A stretch of DNA of 64,000 bases, taken from contig NZ_JAMLIG010000001.1 in assembly GCF_023954305.1 (NCBI RefSeq), positions 496,001 to 560,000 of the forward strand, in the 5' to 3' direction. The DNA comes from Mesorhizobium sp. (lineage in GTDB: Bacteria > Pseudomonadota > Alphaproteobacteria > Rhizobiales > Rhizobiaceae). Within the stretch, counting starts at the first letter, position 1. Each line of letters begins with the position of its first letter. The position numbers and the translations under genes are program-made. The notes below the pieces were generated by a model. The model had not been told where the DNA came from. It saw nothing but the letters and a program-made list of their open reading frames with translations, and did not search any database. Shown here piece after piece: positions 27,274 through 36,135 of this stretch.

Positions 27274-30153
27274 GTGACCAGAATGCGCTGGAGTTTTGCG
27301 TTCGCGCCATTTCTGGCACTCCTGATCGCGTTTCTCGCAGCCTTCCCGGCAAGCTCGGTCGAACCCATCGACATTTCCCGCGACGACGTCGTGCTCGACC
27401 TGTCCAAGGCCGTCGAGATCCGCCGGAACCAGGGCGACACCTTCCAGGTATCGACGGCGCCCGGCGCCGACGGCCTGGTGCGACGCATCGAGGTCGAGGC
27501 TTCCAGCCCGCGCTCTTCGGGCGACTGGGGCGTGTTCGCCCTTGCCAACACGACCGAGCAGCAGCTCGACCGGCTGATCGTCGCTCCGCACTTCAGACTG
27601 GTTGGATCCGGCCTCATGTGGCCGGACCTCGGCTCCAATCGCATCGTCTCGATCACGCCGTCCGAGGGCTTCGCTCTCGACCGCGAGGACAGCCCCGACT
27701 CGGACATTTTCCGGGTGACGATCAATCCGGGGTCGGTCATCACCTTCGTGGCGGAACTCGCCTCGCCCTCGCTGCCCCAGGTCTATCTTTGGCAGCCGGA
27801 CGGCTACAAGGATTCGGTCAACTCCTACACGCTGTTCCGCGGCATCGTCATCGGCATCTCCGGCCTGCTGGCGCTGTTCCTGACCATCCTCTTCGTGGTC
27901 AAGGGGACGTCGATGTTCCCGGCCACCGCGGCACTCGCCTGGGCTGTGCTGGCCTATATCAGCATCGACTTCGGCTTCCTCAACAAGGTCATCGAGATCG
28001 GGCCCGGCAATGAGCAGATCTGGCGCGCGGGCGCCGAGGTGTCGCTGGCCGCAACCTTCGTCGTGTTCCTGTTCGCCTATCTCAACCTCAACCGCTGGCA
28101 CGACCATTTCAGCTACGGCGCACTGGCCTGGATCTTTGGCCTCATCCTGATTGCCGGCGTAGCGATCTTCGATCCGGCGATCGCGGCCGGCATTGCGCGC
28201 CTGTCCTTTGCTGCCACCGCGATCGTCGGCATCGGCCTCATCGCCTATCTGGCGGCGCAAGGCTACGACCGCGCCATCATGCTGATTCCGAGCTGGCTGA
28301 TGGTGCTTGTCTGGCTGACGGGGTCATGGATGGCCATAGCCGGGATTCTCGACAAGGATATCGTACAGCCGGCGCTGGGCGGCGGGCTGGTCCTGATCAT
28401 CCTCCTGATCGGCTTCACCGTCATGCAGCACGCCTTTGCCGGCGGCGGACTGAGCCAGGGCCTGTTCTCCGATATGGAGCGGCAGGCGCTGGCCATTACT
28501 GGTTCGGGCGACATCGTCTGGGACTGGGACGTCTTGCGCGACCGCGTCGTGACGCGTCCCGACGTCTCTGACCCGCTCGGCCTTGCGCCCGGCAGCCTCA
28601 ACGGACCGGCACGCAACTGGCTGCCGGCGCTGCACCCCGACGACCGCGACACGTTCCGCACGACTCTCGACGTCGTGCTCGAGCACAGGCGTGGCCGCAT
28701 CCAGCAGAGCTTCCGGCTGCGCGGCGCCGACGGTCATTACCACTGGTATGCGCTGAGGGCCCGCCCGGTGATCGGTTCGGACGGCGAGATCATCCGCTGC
28801 GTCGGCACGCTCGTCGACGTCACCGAGCAGAAGAAGGCGGAGGAGCGCCTGCTGCACGACGCGATCCACGACAATCTGACCGGCCTGCCGAACCGCGAAC
28901 TGTTCCTTAACCGGCTCGACGGCGTCGTCTCCATCGCCAAGTCGACGGAGAACGTGCGCCCGTCGGTCTTCTCTATCGACATCGACCGCTTCAAGCAGGT
29001 CAATGTGAGCCTCGGCATGTCGGCCGGCGACACGATCCTGCTGACGATCGCAAGGCGTCTTCACCGGCTGCTGAAGCCCAACGACGCGCTGTCGCGGGTG
29101 GCAGGCGACCAGTTTGCGCTGATGCTCCTGTCTGAGCAGGATCCCGCCCGCATCGCCGCGGTCGCCGACGCGATCAAGCATGCGGTCAGCGCGCCGATCA
29201 CCTTTGCCAAGCGGGAGATCGTGCTGACCGCCTCGATCGGGCTGATTTCCTGGACCTCGACCCAGAGCTCGGCGGAGGACATGCTCAAGGATGCCGAGCT
29301 CGCCATGCACCAGGCGAAGCGTTTCGGCGGCGATCGCATCGAACCGTTCCGTCCTGCCTTCCGGTCCTTCGGCAGCGACCGGTTGCAGCTCGAATCCGAC
29401 CTCAGGCGCGCGGTCGAGCGCAACGAGTTCCGCCTGGTCTACCAGCCGATCGTCCGTCTGGAGGACCGCACCGTGGCCGGGTTCGAGGCTCTGCTGCGGT
29501 GGGAGCATCCGCGCCGCGGCGTCATCCCGCCGTCCGAGTTCATTCCGATCGCGGAGAATTGCGGCCTGATCGTCCAGCTGGGGCTCTTCGCCATGCAGCA
29601 GGCGGCCGACGACCTCGCCGCCTGGCAGAAGTTTTCGGGAGAAAACCCGATCTCCGTCTCCGTCAACCTGTCCAGCCGGCAGTTGCTGCGCCGGGACCTG
29701 GTGTCGGACGTCCGTTCCGTGCTCGCCCGCTCCAGCCTCAAGCCGCGCTGCCTGCGTCTGGAACTGACCGAATCGCTGGTGATGGACAATCCAGAACAGT
29801 CCGCGCATGTGCTGAACAAGCTGAAGCAGCTCGGCATAGGGCTGTCGCTCGACGATTTCGGCACCGGCTATTCGTCGCTCGCCTATCTCACCCGCTTCCC
29901 CTTCGACACGATCAAGATCGACAAGAGCTTCGTCGACGATTCCAACCCGAAGAAGAACGTGCTGCTGCGTTCGATGGTGAACATGGCTCACGATCTCGGC
30001 CTGTCGGTGGTGGCGGAGGGCGTGCCCGACGAAGCGTCGGCACTGGTGTTGCGGCAGATGGCCTGCGAATATGTCCAGAGCTTCGCCTTCGGCGCGCCGA
30101 TGACGGGCGAAAACGCCGTCAAGCTTCTGAAAGAGCAGTTCGCGACCGCTTAG
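27274..30153 (+). CDS. Membrane GGDEF/EAL protein with degenerate GGDEF
   Basis: A 959-residue cyclic-di-GMP protein. After a signal peptide there is an extracytoplasmic domain (to about residue 185), then seven transmembrane helices (about 190-390, 7TMR-DISM-like), then a PAS domain (DIVWDWDVLRDRVVTRPD to DVTEQKKAEE). The GGDEF domain has RVAGDQFALML in place of RxGGDEF and is probably inactive as a cyclase. The EAL domain is intact: FEALLRW (near 737), ELTESLVMDN, DDFGTGYSSL, KIDKSFVDD and VVAEGV. It is therefore likely a phosphodiesterase, perhaps tuned by GTP binding. The start is GTG; ATG lies three codons later. Confidence 0.93.
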   Translation: MTRMRWSFAFAPFLALLIAFLAAFPASSVEPIDISRDDVVLDLSKAVEIRRNQGDTFQVSTAPGADGLVRRIEVEASSPRSSGDWGVFALANTTEQQLDRLIVAPHFRLVGSGLMWPDLGSNRIVSITPSEGFALDREDSPDSDIFRVTINPGSVITFVAELASPSLPQVYLWQPDGYKDSVNSYTLFRGIVIGISGLLALFLTILFVVKGTSMFPATAALAWAVLAYISIDFGFLNKVIEIGPGNEQIWRAGAEVSLAATFVVFLFAYLNLNRWHDHFSYGALAWIFGLILIAGVAIFDPAIAAGIARLSFAATAIVGIGLIAYLAAQGYDRAIMLIPSWLMVLVWLTGSWMAIAGILDKDIVQPALGGGLVLIILLIGFTVMQHAFAGGGLSQGLFSDMERQALAITGSGDIVWDWDVLRDRVVTRPDVSDPLGLAPGSLNGPARNWLPALHPDDRDTFRTTLDVVLEHRRGRIQQSFRLRGADGHYHWYALRARPVIGSDGEIIRCVGTLVDVTEQKKAEERLLHDAIHDNLTGLPNRELFLNRLDGVVSIAKSTENVRPSVFSIDIDRFKQVNVSLGMSAGDTILLTIARRLHRLLKPNDALSRVAGDQFALMLLSEQDPARIAAVADAIKHAVSAPITFAKREIVLTASIGLISWTSTQSSAEDMLKDAELAMHQAKRFGGDRIEPFRPAFRSFGSDRLQLESDLRRAVERNEFRLVYQPIVRLEDRTVAGFEALLRWEHPRRGVIPPSEFIPIAENCGLIVQLGLFAMQQAADDLAAWQKFSGENPISVSVNLSSRQLLRRDLVSDVRSVLARSSLKPRCLRLELTESLVMDNPEQSAHVLNKLKQLGIGLSLDDFGTGYSSLAYLTRFPFDTIKIDKSFVDDSNPKKNVLLRSMVNMAHDLGLSVVAEGVPDEASALVLRQMACEYVQSFAFGAPMTGENAVKLLKEQFATA

Positions 30154-30758
30154 GCGTGACCGGCGAACTGGCTGAGACGCGCCTGATCGATGCCGATCGA
30201 CGCAAGAACGCGGTCGTATTTGCGGTCCATGTCGGAATCGAAGAGCAGATCCGGATCGGCCGGGCAGGTCAGCCAGCCATTGTCGATGATCTCGCGCTCG
30301 AGCTGGCCCGCGCCCCAGCCCGAATAGCCGAGCGCCATCAGCGCGTGGCGCGGCCCCCTGCCCTTCGAGATGGCGCGCAGGATGTCGACGGTCGCCGTCA
30401 GGCAGATGTCCTCGGCCACCGGCAGGGAGGAATCGACGCGGTAGTCGTCCGTGTGCAGCACGAAGCCCCGGCTGCGGTCGACCGGCCCGCCGTGGCGCAC
30501 CATGAAATCGCGCGTCTGTGGCGGCAGCCGGATGGCGCTGGTCTCGTCCATGATGCCGAGCTGGACGAGGAGATCGGGAAAGCGCATCTGCTGGGGTTGA
30601 TTGATGATGATGCCCATCGCGCCTTCCTCGCTGTGCGCGCAGACATAGATCACGGTGCGCGAGAAACGCTCGTCCTTCATGCCGGGCATGGCAATGAGGA
30701 ACTGGTCATTGAGGAAACCGCCGCCGTGCGATTTCCGCTTGTGGCGCAAGATGTCCAT
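30150..30758 (-). CDS. YqgE/AlgH family protein (UPF0301)
   Basis: A 202-residue cytoplasmic protein of the AlgH fold. It starts MDILRHKRKSHGGGFLNDQFLIAMPGMKDERFSRTVIYVC. NQP in IIINQPQQMRF, GGPV in VRHGGPVDRSRGFVLHTDDY and GYSGWGAGQLEREI are the conserved blocks. The biochemical role is unclear; links to transcription control come from Pseudomonas work. A frame to 31013 is antisense to the DsbD-like gene and not used. It overlaps the EAL gene's end by four bases. Confidence 0.94.
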   Translation of the reverse strand: MDILRHKRKSHGGGFLNDQFLIAMPGMKDERFSRTVIYVCAHSEEGAMGIIINQPQQMRFPDLLVQLGIMDETSAIRLPPQTRDFMVRHGGPVDRSRGFVLHTDDYRVDSSLPVAEDICLTATVDILRAISKGRGPRHALMALGYSGWGAGQLEREIIDNGWLTCPADPDLLFDSDMDRKYDRVLASIGIDQARLSQFAGHA

Positions 30759-30894
30759 ATAGAAAGCGTAACTCGAATTGTTCCGGCACGAAAGATGGAG
30801 TTTTCGGCCAATTTGAAGCAGCCGCGGGGATCCGCTCACCGAAAACTGATGCGGCGGGGCTGACAATCGGTTGCGGACGGCGGGCCCCGGGGGC

Positions 30895-31695
30895 ATGAAC
30901 CCGAGCATGAAGCACTTCGTTCTGTCCCTCGCGATCCTCGTCATTCCGGCCTCCGTCCACGCCGCGTCGAGCGACTGGTTCGAAACCGACGGCGCGCGGC
31001 TGCGGCTGGTCACGGCGGATGCCGCGGGGGCCGACGGGCTGATGCGCGGTGTGCTGCAGATCGACCTCGAGCCCGGATGGAAGACCTATTGGAAAGACCC
31101 GGGGAGCGCCGGCATCGCTCCCAGCATCGACATCTCTGCGAGCATGAATATCAGCAGCGCGGCCCTTTCTTTCCCGGCGCCGGTTCGCTTCCAGGAAGGC
31201 GATGTCGTCTCGACAGGCTACATCCAGCCCGTCGCCCTGCCCGTGACGTTCCGGGTGGACGATCCCCAAAAATTCACGGCGATCGACGCGGATGTGCTGC
31301 TCGGCATCTGCAGGGAAATCTGCGTGCCGGTCCAGGCGCGGCTCTCCGTGACGCCAGGCGGAGACGAAGGCGCGGAAGACCCGAGCATTGCCCAGGGCTA
31401 CGACCGTCTCCCCTCGCCCGCATCCGCTGCATTCGGCCTGACCGCAATAGGTGACGCGGGTTCCTCGCTGCTCGCCGAAGCGATCCTGCCCGCCGGCTCG
31501 GCCGGCGGCGACCTTTTCGTCGTGACGCCGAAGGGTTGGGAATTCGGCATCCCGACGCTGGAGACGAGCGGCGAGCGCGTCACATTCCGCATACCTGTGC
31601 TCGGCCGGCCGGACGGTCCCGGTTCCGGGACGGTGCTGGATTACGCGCTGGTGGCAGGCGATCGGGCGGTCGAGGGTCAGGCCCGCCTGCCGTAG
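30895..31695 (+). CDS. Exported DsbD N-terminal-domain-like protein
   Basis: A 266-residue periplasmic protein. The signal peptide MNPSMKHFVLSLAILVIPAS is cut near VHAASSD. The mature part is related to the immunoglobulin-like N-terminal domain of DsbD: VLQIDLEPGWKTYWKDPGSAGIAP, then CREICVP with a possible C-x3-C redox pair. It lacks the membrane and thioredoxin parts, so it is a stand-alone domain. It could be a thiol-handling protein related to copper or cytochrome maturation. A start at 30907 is also possible. It is divergent from the AlgH gene. Confidence 0.88.
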   Translation: MNPSMKHFVLSLAILVIPASVHAASSDWFETDGARLRLVTADAAGADGLMRGVLQIDLEPGWKTYWKDPGSAGIAPSIDISASMNISSAALSFPAPVRFQEGDVVSTGYIQPVALPVTFRVDDPQKFTAIDADVLLGICREICVPVQARLSVTPGGDEGAEDPSIAQGYDRLPSPASAAFGLTAIGDAGSSLLAEAILPAGSAGGDLFVVTPKGWEFGIPTLETSGERVTFRIPVLGRPDGPGSGTVLDYALVAGDRAVEGQARLP

Positions 31696-31770
31696 GCTCT
31701 GGACAATTCCGTCCGAAGCCTTATCTCCGCGGTTCAGCATCCCAGGTTCGGCCAATCCATCGGAGAAGAC

Positions 31771-32256
31771 ATGACCATCGCCCCCGGAGACAAGATTCCC
31801 GACGCGACCCTCAAGACCATGACGTCCGACGGCGCGGCGAATGTGAGCACGGGCGATTTCTTCGCCGGCAAGAAAGTGGTCCTGTTCGGGGTGCCGGGCG
31901 CCTTCACACCGACCTGCAGCATGAACCACCTGCCAGGCTTCATCGAAAACCACGATGCGATCCTTGCCAAGGGCGCGGACGCGATAGCGGTCGTCTCGGT
32001 CAACGACCATCACGTGATGAACGCCTGGGCGAAGGCGAGCGGCGGAGAGGGCAAGATCACCTTCCTCGCCGACGGCAGCGCCGACTTTGCCAAGGCGATT
32101 GGGCTCGACGCGGACATGTCGCCGGCCGGCATGGGCACCCGCCTCAAGCGTTTCTCGATGATCGTTGAGGACGGCGTGGTGAAGACGCTCAACATCGAGG
32201 AACAACGCGGCTCCACCGAGATTTCGGGAGCTGCGCGCATTCTCGAACAGCTTTAG
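31771..32256 (+). CDS. Peroxiredoxin (Prx5/AhpC-TSA family)
   Basis: A 161-residue atypical peroxiredoxin. The peroxidatic Cys is in PGAFTPTCSMNHLPGF. FLADGSADFAKAIGL and the C-terminal RFSMIVEDGVVKTLNIEEQ are Prx5 hallmarks. It detoxifies hydrogen peroxide and alkyl peroxides, reduced by glutaredoxin or thioredoxin. A long conserved GGEGKITFLADG segment is present. GGAGAAG precedes the ATG. It ends 29 bases from convergent rnhA. Confidence 0.96.
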   Translation: MTIAPGDKIPDATLKTMTSDGAANVSTGDFFAGKKVVLFGVPGAFTPTCSMNHLPGFIENHDAILAKGADAIAVVSVNDHHVMNAWAKASGGEGKITFLADGSADFAKAIGLDADMSPAGMGTRLKRFSMIVEDGVVKTLNIEEQRGSTEISGAARILEQL

Positions 32257-32285
32257 GCTGATCTACGGCAACGCAACTTCGGCGA

Positions 32286-32798
32286 TTAGCCCTTGCGGAC
32301 GGAGTTGCCCATCAGGCGCGGCGTCCGGGCGGCTGAGACGATCGGATCGGCCGTTTTCGTCCTGCCCTTGAACGGCTCCATGCCCATGCGGGCAAGCTCG
32401 TCAGCGCGCTCGTTTTCGTCATGACCGGCGTGGCCTCTCACCCAGTGCCACTTGACCTTGTGGCGGCGGTTGGCCTCGTCGAGTTTCTGCCAGAGCTCGA
32501 CATTCTTCACCGGCTTGTTGTCGGCGGTCTTCCAGCCGCGCTTCTTCCAGCCGTGGATCCAGCCGGAAATGCCGTCCATCACATATTTGCTGTCGGTATG
32601 GATCAGCACCTCGCACGGTTCCTTCAGCGCATTGAGCGCCTCGATCGCCGCGGTCAGCTCCATACGGTTGTTGGTCGTGTCGGCCTCGCCACCCGACAAT
32701 TCCTTCGTCGTGCCATTGAAGCGCAGGATGGCGCCCCAGCCGCCGGGACCCGGATTGCCCGAACAGGCTCCGTCGGTGAAGATCTCGATCGTTTTCAT
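32286..32798 (-). CDS. rnhA: Ribonuclease HI
   Basis: Cleaves the RNA strand of RNA:DNA hybrids. The 170 residues carry the DEDD centre: FTDGACSGNPGPGGWG, RMELTAAIEAL, HTDSKYVMDGI and NERADELARMG. The start MKTIEIFTDG overlaps the thrB stop codon as ATGA, so it is coupled to thrB translation. A much longer frame across thrB is not real. The C-terminal 20 residues (TKTADPIVSAARTPRLMG) extend beyond the core, as in other rhizobial enzymes. Confidence 0.97.
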   Translation of the reverse strand: MKTIEIFTDGACSGNPGPGGWGAILRFNGTTKELSGGEADTTNNRMELTAAIEALNALKEPCEVLIHTDSKYVMDGISGWIHGWKKRGWKTADNKPVKNVELWQKLDEANRRHKVKWHWVRGHAGHDENERADELARMGMEPFKGRTKTADPIVSAARTPRLMGNSVRKG

Positions 32799-33763
32799 GC
32801 AGGGATGAGCCCGTATTCGGTCGCGGACGTCACGTGGCGGTGGAAGCGCCAGCGGCGGATGAATTCGGTTGGATCGCGCTTCTGCACCAGCGCGCCGTCG
32901 GGGATGGTGAGCCAGTCGTAGAGCCGGGTCAGCGTGAAGCGCAGGGCCGAGCCCCTCGCCAGGATCGGCAGCGCGCCCTTCTCGGCAGCGGTCAGCGGCC
33001 GGACGCTCTCGTACCCCGACAGAAGCGCCGCGCCCTTGGTGATGTTGAAAGCGCCGTCCTTCTCGAAGCACCAGGCATTGAGACAGGTGGCGACGTCGTA
33101 GGCATAGAAATCGTTGCAGGCGAAATAGAAATCGATCAGGCCCGACAGCTTGTTGCCGAGGAAGAAGACGTTGTCCGGAAAGAGGTCCGCATGGATCACG
33201 CCGGACGGCAGATCCGCCGGCCAGGCGTGGGCGAACAGCTCGAAATCCGTATCGATGTCTGCCTTGAGGCTGGCATCGACCTCGCCCGAGCGGTCGCGAG
33301 ACGCGGCCCAGAGCTTGCGCCAGCCGTCGAGCGCCAGCGCGTTGGGCCGCGACAGCGTGAAATCGGCACTGGCGAGATGCATGCCGGCGAGCGCCTTGCC
33401 AACCTCGCGGCATTGCGGCGCCGTCGGTCGGCGCGGCCAGACGCCTTCGAGAAAGGTAATGATCGCCGCCGGGCGACCGGCGAGACGGCCGATCAGCGAA
33501 CCGTCGCGGCGCGCCACCGGCAGGGGACAACGGATGCCCTTCAGCGCCAGATGCTGCATCAGGCCGAGGAAGAACGGCAGGTCGGCCTCGTCGACCCGCT
33601 TCTCGTAGAGGGTGAGGATGAACTCGCCCCTGCCAGTGTGGAGCACGAAGTTCGAGTTCTCGGACCCTTCGGCGATGCCGCGATAGGAGCGCAACTCGCC
33701 GAGATCGTATTGGGTCAGAAACGCCTCGAGTTCCGTTTCGGAAATATCGGTGTAGACGGCCAT
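32795..33763 (-). CDS. thrB: Homoserine kinase (APH-fold type)
   Basis: Phosphorylates homoserine, providing the substrate of ThrC (encoded at 23945). The 322 residues begin MAVYTDISETELEAFLTQYDLG. The nucleotide-binding start is GSENSNFVLHTGRGEFILTLYEKRV. The catalytic loop is GVIHADLFPDNVFFLGN and the metal-binding residue is in GLIDFYFACNDFYAYDV. This is the aminoglycoside-kinase-like homoserine kinase of rhizobia, not the GHMP type. It lies between ispH upstream and rnhA downstream. Confidence 0.96.
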   Translation of the reverse strand: MAVYTDISETELEAFLTQYDLGELRSYRGIAEGSENSNFVLHTGRGEFILTLYEKRVDEADLPFFLGLMQHLALKGIRCPLPVARRDGSLIGRLAGRPAAIITFLEGVWPRRPTAPQCREVGKALAGMHLASADFTLSRPNALALDGWRKLWAASRDRSGEVDASLKADIDTDFELFAHAWPADLPSGVIHADLFPDNVFFLGNKLSGLIDFYFACNDFYAYDVATCLNAWCFEKDGAFNITKGAALLSGYESVRPLTAAEKGALPILARGSALRFTLTRLYDWLTIPDGALVQKRDPTEFIRRWRFHRHVTSATEYGLIPA

Positions 33764-33777
33764 CTAGAACAATGTCC

Positions 33778-34788
33778 TCACGCGGCGCCGTTGACGAACG
33801 CCATGTCGGCCGCCGTCAGTTCGACGTCGCGGATTGCGCGCATGACAGGGAAATTTTCGGTCTCCTCCGCCGTCACCGCCAGTTCCACCGTCGCGTCGAA
33901 GCGATCGCGGAAGGCGGCGACGATCTCGTCGACGATGATTTCGGGAGCCGATGCCCCGGCTGACAAGCCCAGTGTGCGGATGTCGCCGATCTCGCCCCAG
34001 GGAATTTCCGACGCGCGCTGCACCAGCAGTGACCGCTTGGCGCCGGCCCGCTCCGCCACCTCGACGAGGCGTTTGGAGTTGGAGGAATTCGGTGCCCCGA
34101 CGACCAGGAACAGGTCCGCGCCCGGCGCCGCCGCCTGCACCGCCTCCTGGCGATTGGTGGTGGCGTAGCAGATCGATTCGGCCGCCGGCGCCTTGATATC
34201 GGGGATCTTCGCTTCCAGCGCACGGATGACGCCGGCCGTATCGGCGACCGAGAGCGTCGTCTGGGTGACGAAGCCGAGTTCGACGCCTTCCGGCGGATTG
34301 AACGCGCGTGCCTCGGCCTCCGTCTCTATCAGCGTGACGGCACCTTCGGGCAACTGACCCATCGTACCGATCACTTCCGGATGGCCGGCATGGCCGATCA
34401 GCAGCACGTGGCGGCCGAGCCGCTGGTGGCGCATCGCCTGTTTGTGCACCTTGGAAACGAGCGGACAGGTGGCGTCGAGATAGAACAGGTTGCGAGCCAT
34501 CGCGTCCGCCGGAACCGATTTCGGCACGCCGTGCGCGGAGAACACGACCGGTGAATCGCGATGATCGTCCGGGATTTCGTCCAGTTCCTCGATGAAGACG
34601 GCGCCGAGATTCTGCAGCCCCTCCACGACGTAGCGGTTGTGCACGATCTCGTGGCGGACATAGACCGGCGCGCCGTATTTCTTCAGTGCCAGAACGACGA
34701 TCTGGATCGCCCGGTCGACGCCGGCGCAGAATCCGCGCGGTCCGCAAAGGCGGATCGTCAGCGGCGGCTTTTGGAGGCGGTCGAGCAT
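33778..34788 (-). CDS. ispH: 4-hydroxy-3-methylbut-2-enyl diphosphate reductase IspH
   Basis: The last step of the MEP isoprenoid pathway, with dxs (first step) at 47816 in this window. The 336 residues carry the three cluster Cys in CGPRGFCAGVDRAI, LDATCPLVSKVH and ESICYATTNRQEAV, plus conserved His (YVRHEIVHN, SAHGVPKSV, IGHAGHPEV) and the SSNSKRLVEVA substrate loop. The start MLDRLQKPPL was preferred over a frame extending to 34929 that overlaps the SURF1 end. It may be co-transcribed with SURF1 and thrB. Confidence 0.97.
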   Translation of the reverse strand: MLDRLQKPPLTIRLCGPRGFCAGVDRAIQIVVLALKKYGAPVYVRHEIVHNRYVVEGLQNLGAVFIEELDEIPDDHRDSPVVFSAHGVPKSVPADAMARNLFYLDATCPLVSKVHKQAMRHQRLGRHVLLIGHAGHPEVIGTMGQLPEGAVTLIETEAEARAFNPPEGVELGFVTQTTLSVADTAGVIRALEAKIPDIKAPAAESICYATTNRQEAVQAAAPGADLFLVVGAPNSSNSKRLVEVAERAGAKRSLLVQRASEIPWGEIGDIRTLGLSAGASAPEIIVDEIVAAFRDRFDATVELAVTAEETENFPVMRAIRDVELTAADMAFVNGAA

Positions 34789-34841
34789 CGGAATCCCGCG
34801 TTCGTGGAAGCCCGGGACATGGGGGCGACGGTCATGCGCTG

Positions 34842-35606
34842 TCAAGTGCGGGCGTCCGATGACGTCCTTCCGCGGCGCAGCAGCATGGCAATGTAGACGC
34901 CCAGAAGCGCGGCCGCGAGCCCATACCATGTCACGGCATATTGCAGGTGGTTGTTCGGCATCTCGACGATGGTCACGCCGCCGACCGGGTATCCGCCGGG
35001 AATGTCCGTTTTCTTTGCATCGATGAAAAACGGCACGACGGTCTCAGGCTCAAGCCCGGCATTCGCCGTCATCGCCGCGATATCCTTCCAGTAGAACACG
35101 TTCTCTGCCGGCTGATTGTCGGGCACCAGCCAGGACGGCTTGCTGTCTGGTGCAGTGCGCGCGAGGCCCACAACTTCGATCTCGCTGCCAATCTGACCTT
35201 CCGGCCGGGTCTCGGGAGACTTGCGGTCGTAGGGTACGAAACCGCGGTTGACGAAGACGGCGCGGCCGTCCGCCATCTGCAGCGGCGTGTAGACGAACCA
35301 GCCGGACTGGCCGTCGTGCGTGGCGAAGAAGAACTGCTCCTTGGCGTGCAGGTAGGTGCCTGAAACTGCGACCGGCTGGTACTCGATGTCGCCGCCCGAA
35401 GCAGCGGTTTTTTCGACGTCTGAAAGCGTGACGGGCGCGGCACCAACCCGGCTCTCGATGGTGGCGATCAGCGCCTCCTTCCAGGCGAGCCGCTGCACCT
35501 GCCAGGTGCCGAGCGACAACAGGATGGCGAGCGCGACCAACGTGACGATCGACAGCACCCAGGGAAAGCCTCGGGTAGCTTCGCTCCGCGCCGGCGAACC
35601 CGTCAT
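34842..35606 (-). CDS. SURF1-family cytochrome oxidase assembly protein
   Basis: A 254-residue inner-membrane protein with two end helices: WVLSIVTLVALAILLSLGTW near the N-terminus and YAVTWYGLAAALLGVYIAML near the C-terminus, with a large periplasmic loop. FVNRGFVPYDRKSP and WFVYTPLQMADGRAVFVNRG are SURF1 hallmarks. It helps insert heme a into cytochrome oxidase, matching the cta genes upstream on the same strand. It overlaps the DUF983 gene as ATGA. Confidence 0.94.
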   Translation of the reverse strand: MTGSPARSEATRGFPWVLSIVTLVALAILLSLGTWQVQRLAWKEALIATIESRVGAAPVTLSDVEKTAASGGDIEYQPVAVSGTYLHAKEQFFFATHDGQSGWFVYTPLQMADGRAVFVNRGFVPYDRKSPETRPEGQIGSEIEVVGLARTAPDSKPSWLVPDNQPAENVFYWKDIAAMTANAGLEPETVVPFFIDAKKTDIPGGYPVGGVTIVEMPNNHLQYAVTWYGLAAALLGVYIAMLLRRGRTSSDART

Positions 35607-35989
35607 TCCGGGCGGTCCAGCCGGCCCTGCTCGGCCTTGTTGGAATATTGGAGCGCGATCATGATGCCCTTCAGCCAGCGCAGCGTCGGCAGGCAGAGGA
35701 TCAGCGTCAGCGGTATCCACAGCAGGAAGTGGAGCCAAAGCGGCGGGCCGTAGGAGACTTCGACCCACAGCGCCAGGCCAACGACGATGAAGCCGATGAT
35801 CAGCATCACGAAGACGGCCGGGCCATCGGCGGAATCGGCGAAATCATAGTCGAGGCCGCAGACGCTGCAGCGCGGCTTGAGCGAGATATAGCCGTCGAAG
35901 AGCTTGCCTTCACCGCAGCGCGGACAGCGGCCGCGGAAGCCGGTGCCGAACGGCTCAACGGGCGGATAGTGTGCCTGGTCGCCATTCAT
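35603..35989 (-). CDS. DUF983 membrane protein with zinc ribbon
   Basis: A 128-residue protein. Two CxxC pairs (RCPRCGEGKLF and RCSVCGLDYD) form a predicted zinc ribbon, followed by two transmembrane helices (VFVMLIIGFIVVGLALWV and HFLLWIPLTLILCLPTL). It is a habitual neighbour of oxidase assembly genes in alphaproteobacteria and may take part in metal handling; the role is unproven. It is translationally coupled to SURF1. Confidence 0.93.
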   Translation of the reverse strand: MNGDQAHYPPVEPFGTGFRGRCPRCGEGKLFDGYISLKPRCSVCGLDYDFADSADGPAVFVMLIIGFIVVGLALWVEVSYGPPLWLHFLLWIPLTLILCLPTLRWLKGIMIALQYSNKAEQGRLDRPE

Positions 35990-36082
35990 CGGACATTTCT
36001 CCTTGGGCGGGCCCGTCGCGCGACCGCTTGACCGACAATATGCGACCGGCCCCGGGCGGTCGATCAGGCCGATTGTAGCAGC

Positions 36083-36116
36083 AAAAGAAAACGCGGCCGG
36101 ATCGCTCCGGCCGCGT
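36083..36116 (-). terminator. Intrinsic terminator of the cta operon
   Basis: On the minus strand, ACGCGGCCGGA-gcga-TCCGGCCGCGT (36091-36116) is a perfect 11-bp stem with a four-base loop, followed by TTTTCTTTT (complement of 36083-36090). It lies 20 bases after the ctaE stop and separates the oxidase cluster from the DUF983-SURF1-ispH-thrB-rnhA group. This is the clearest rho-independent terminator in the window. Confidence 0.9.
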
Positions 36117-36135
36117 CGGTAACCTCAGTCCCGTC

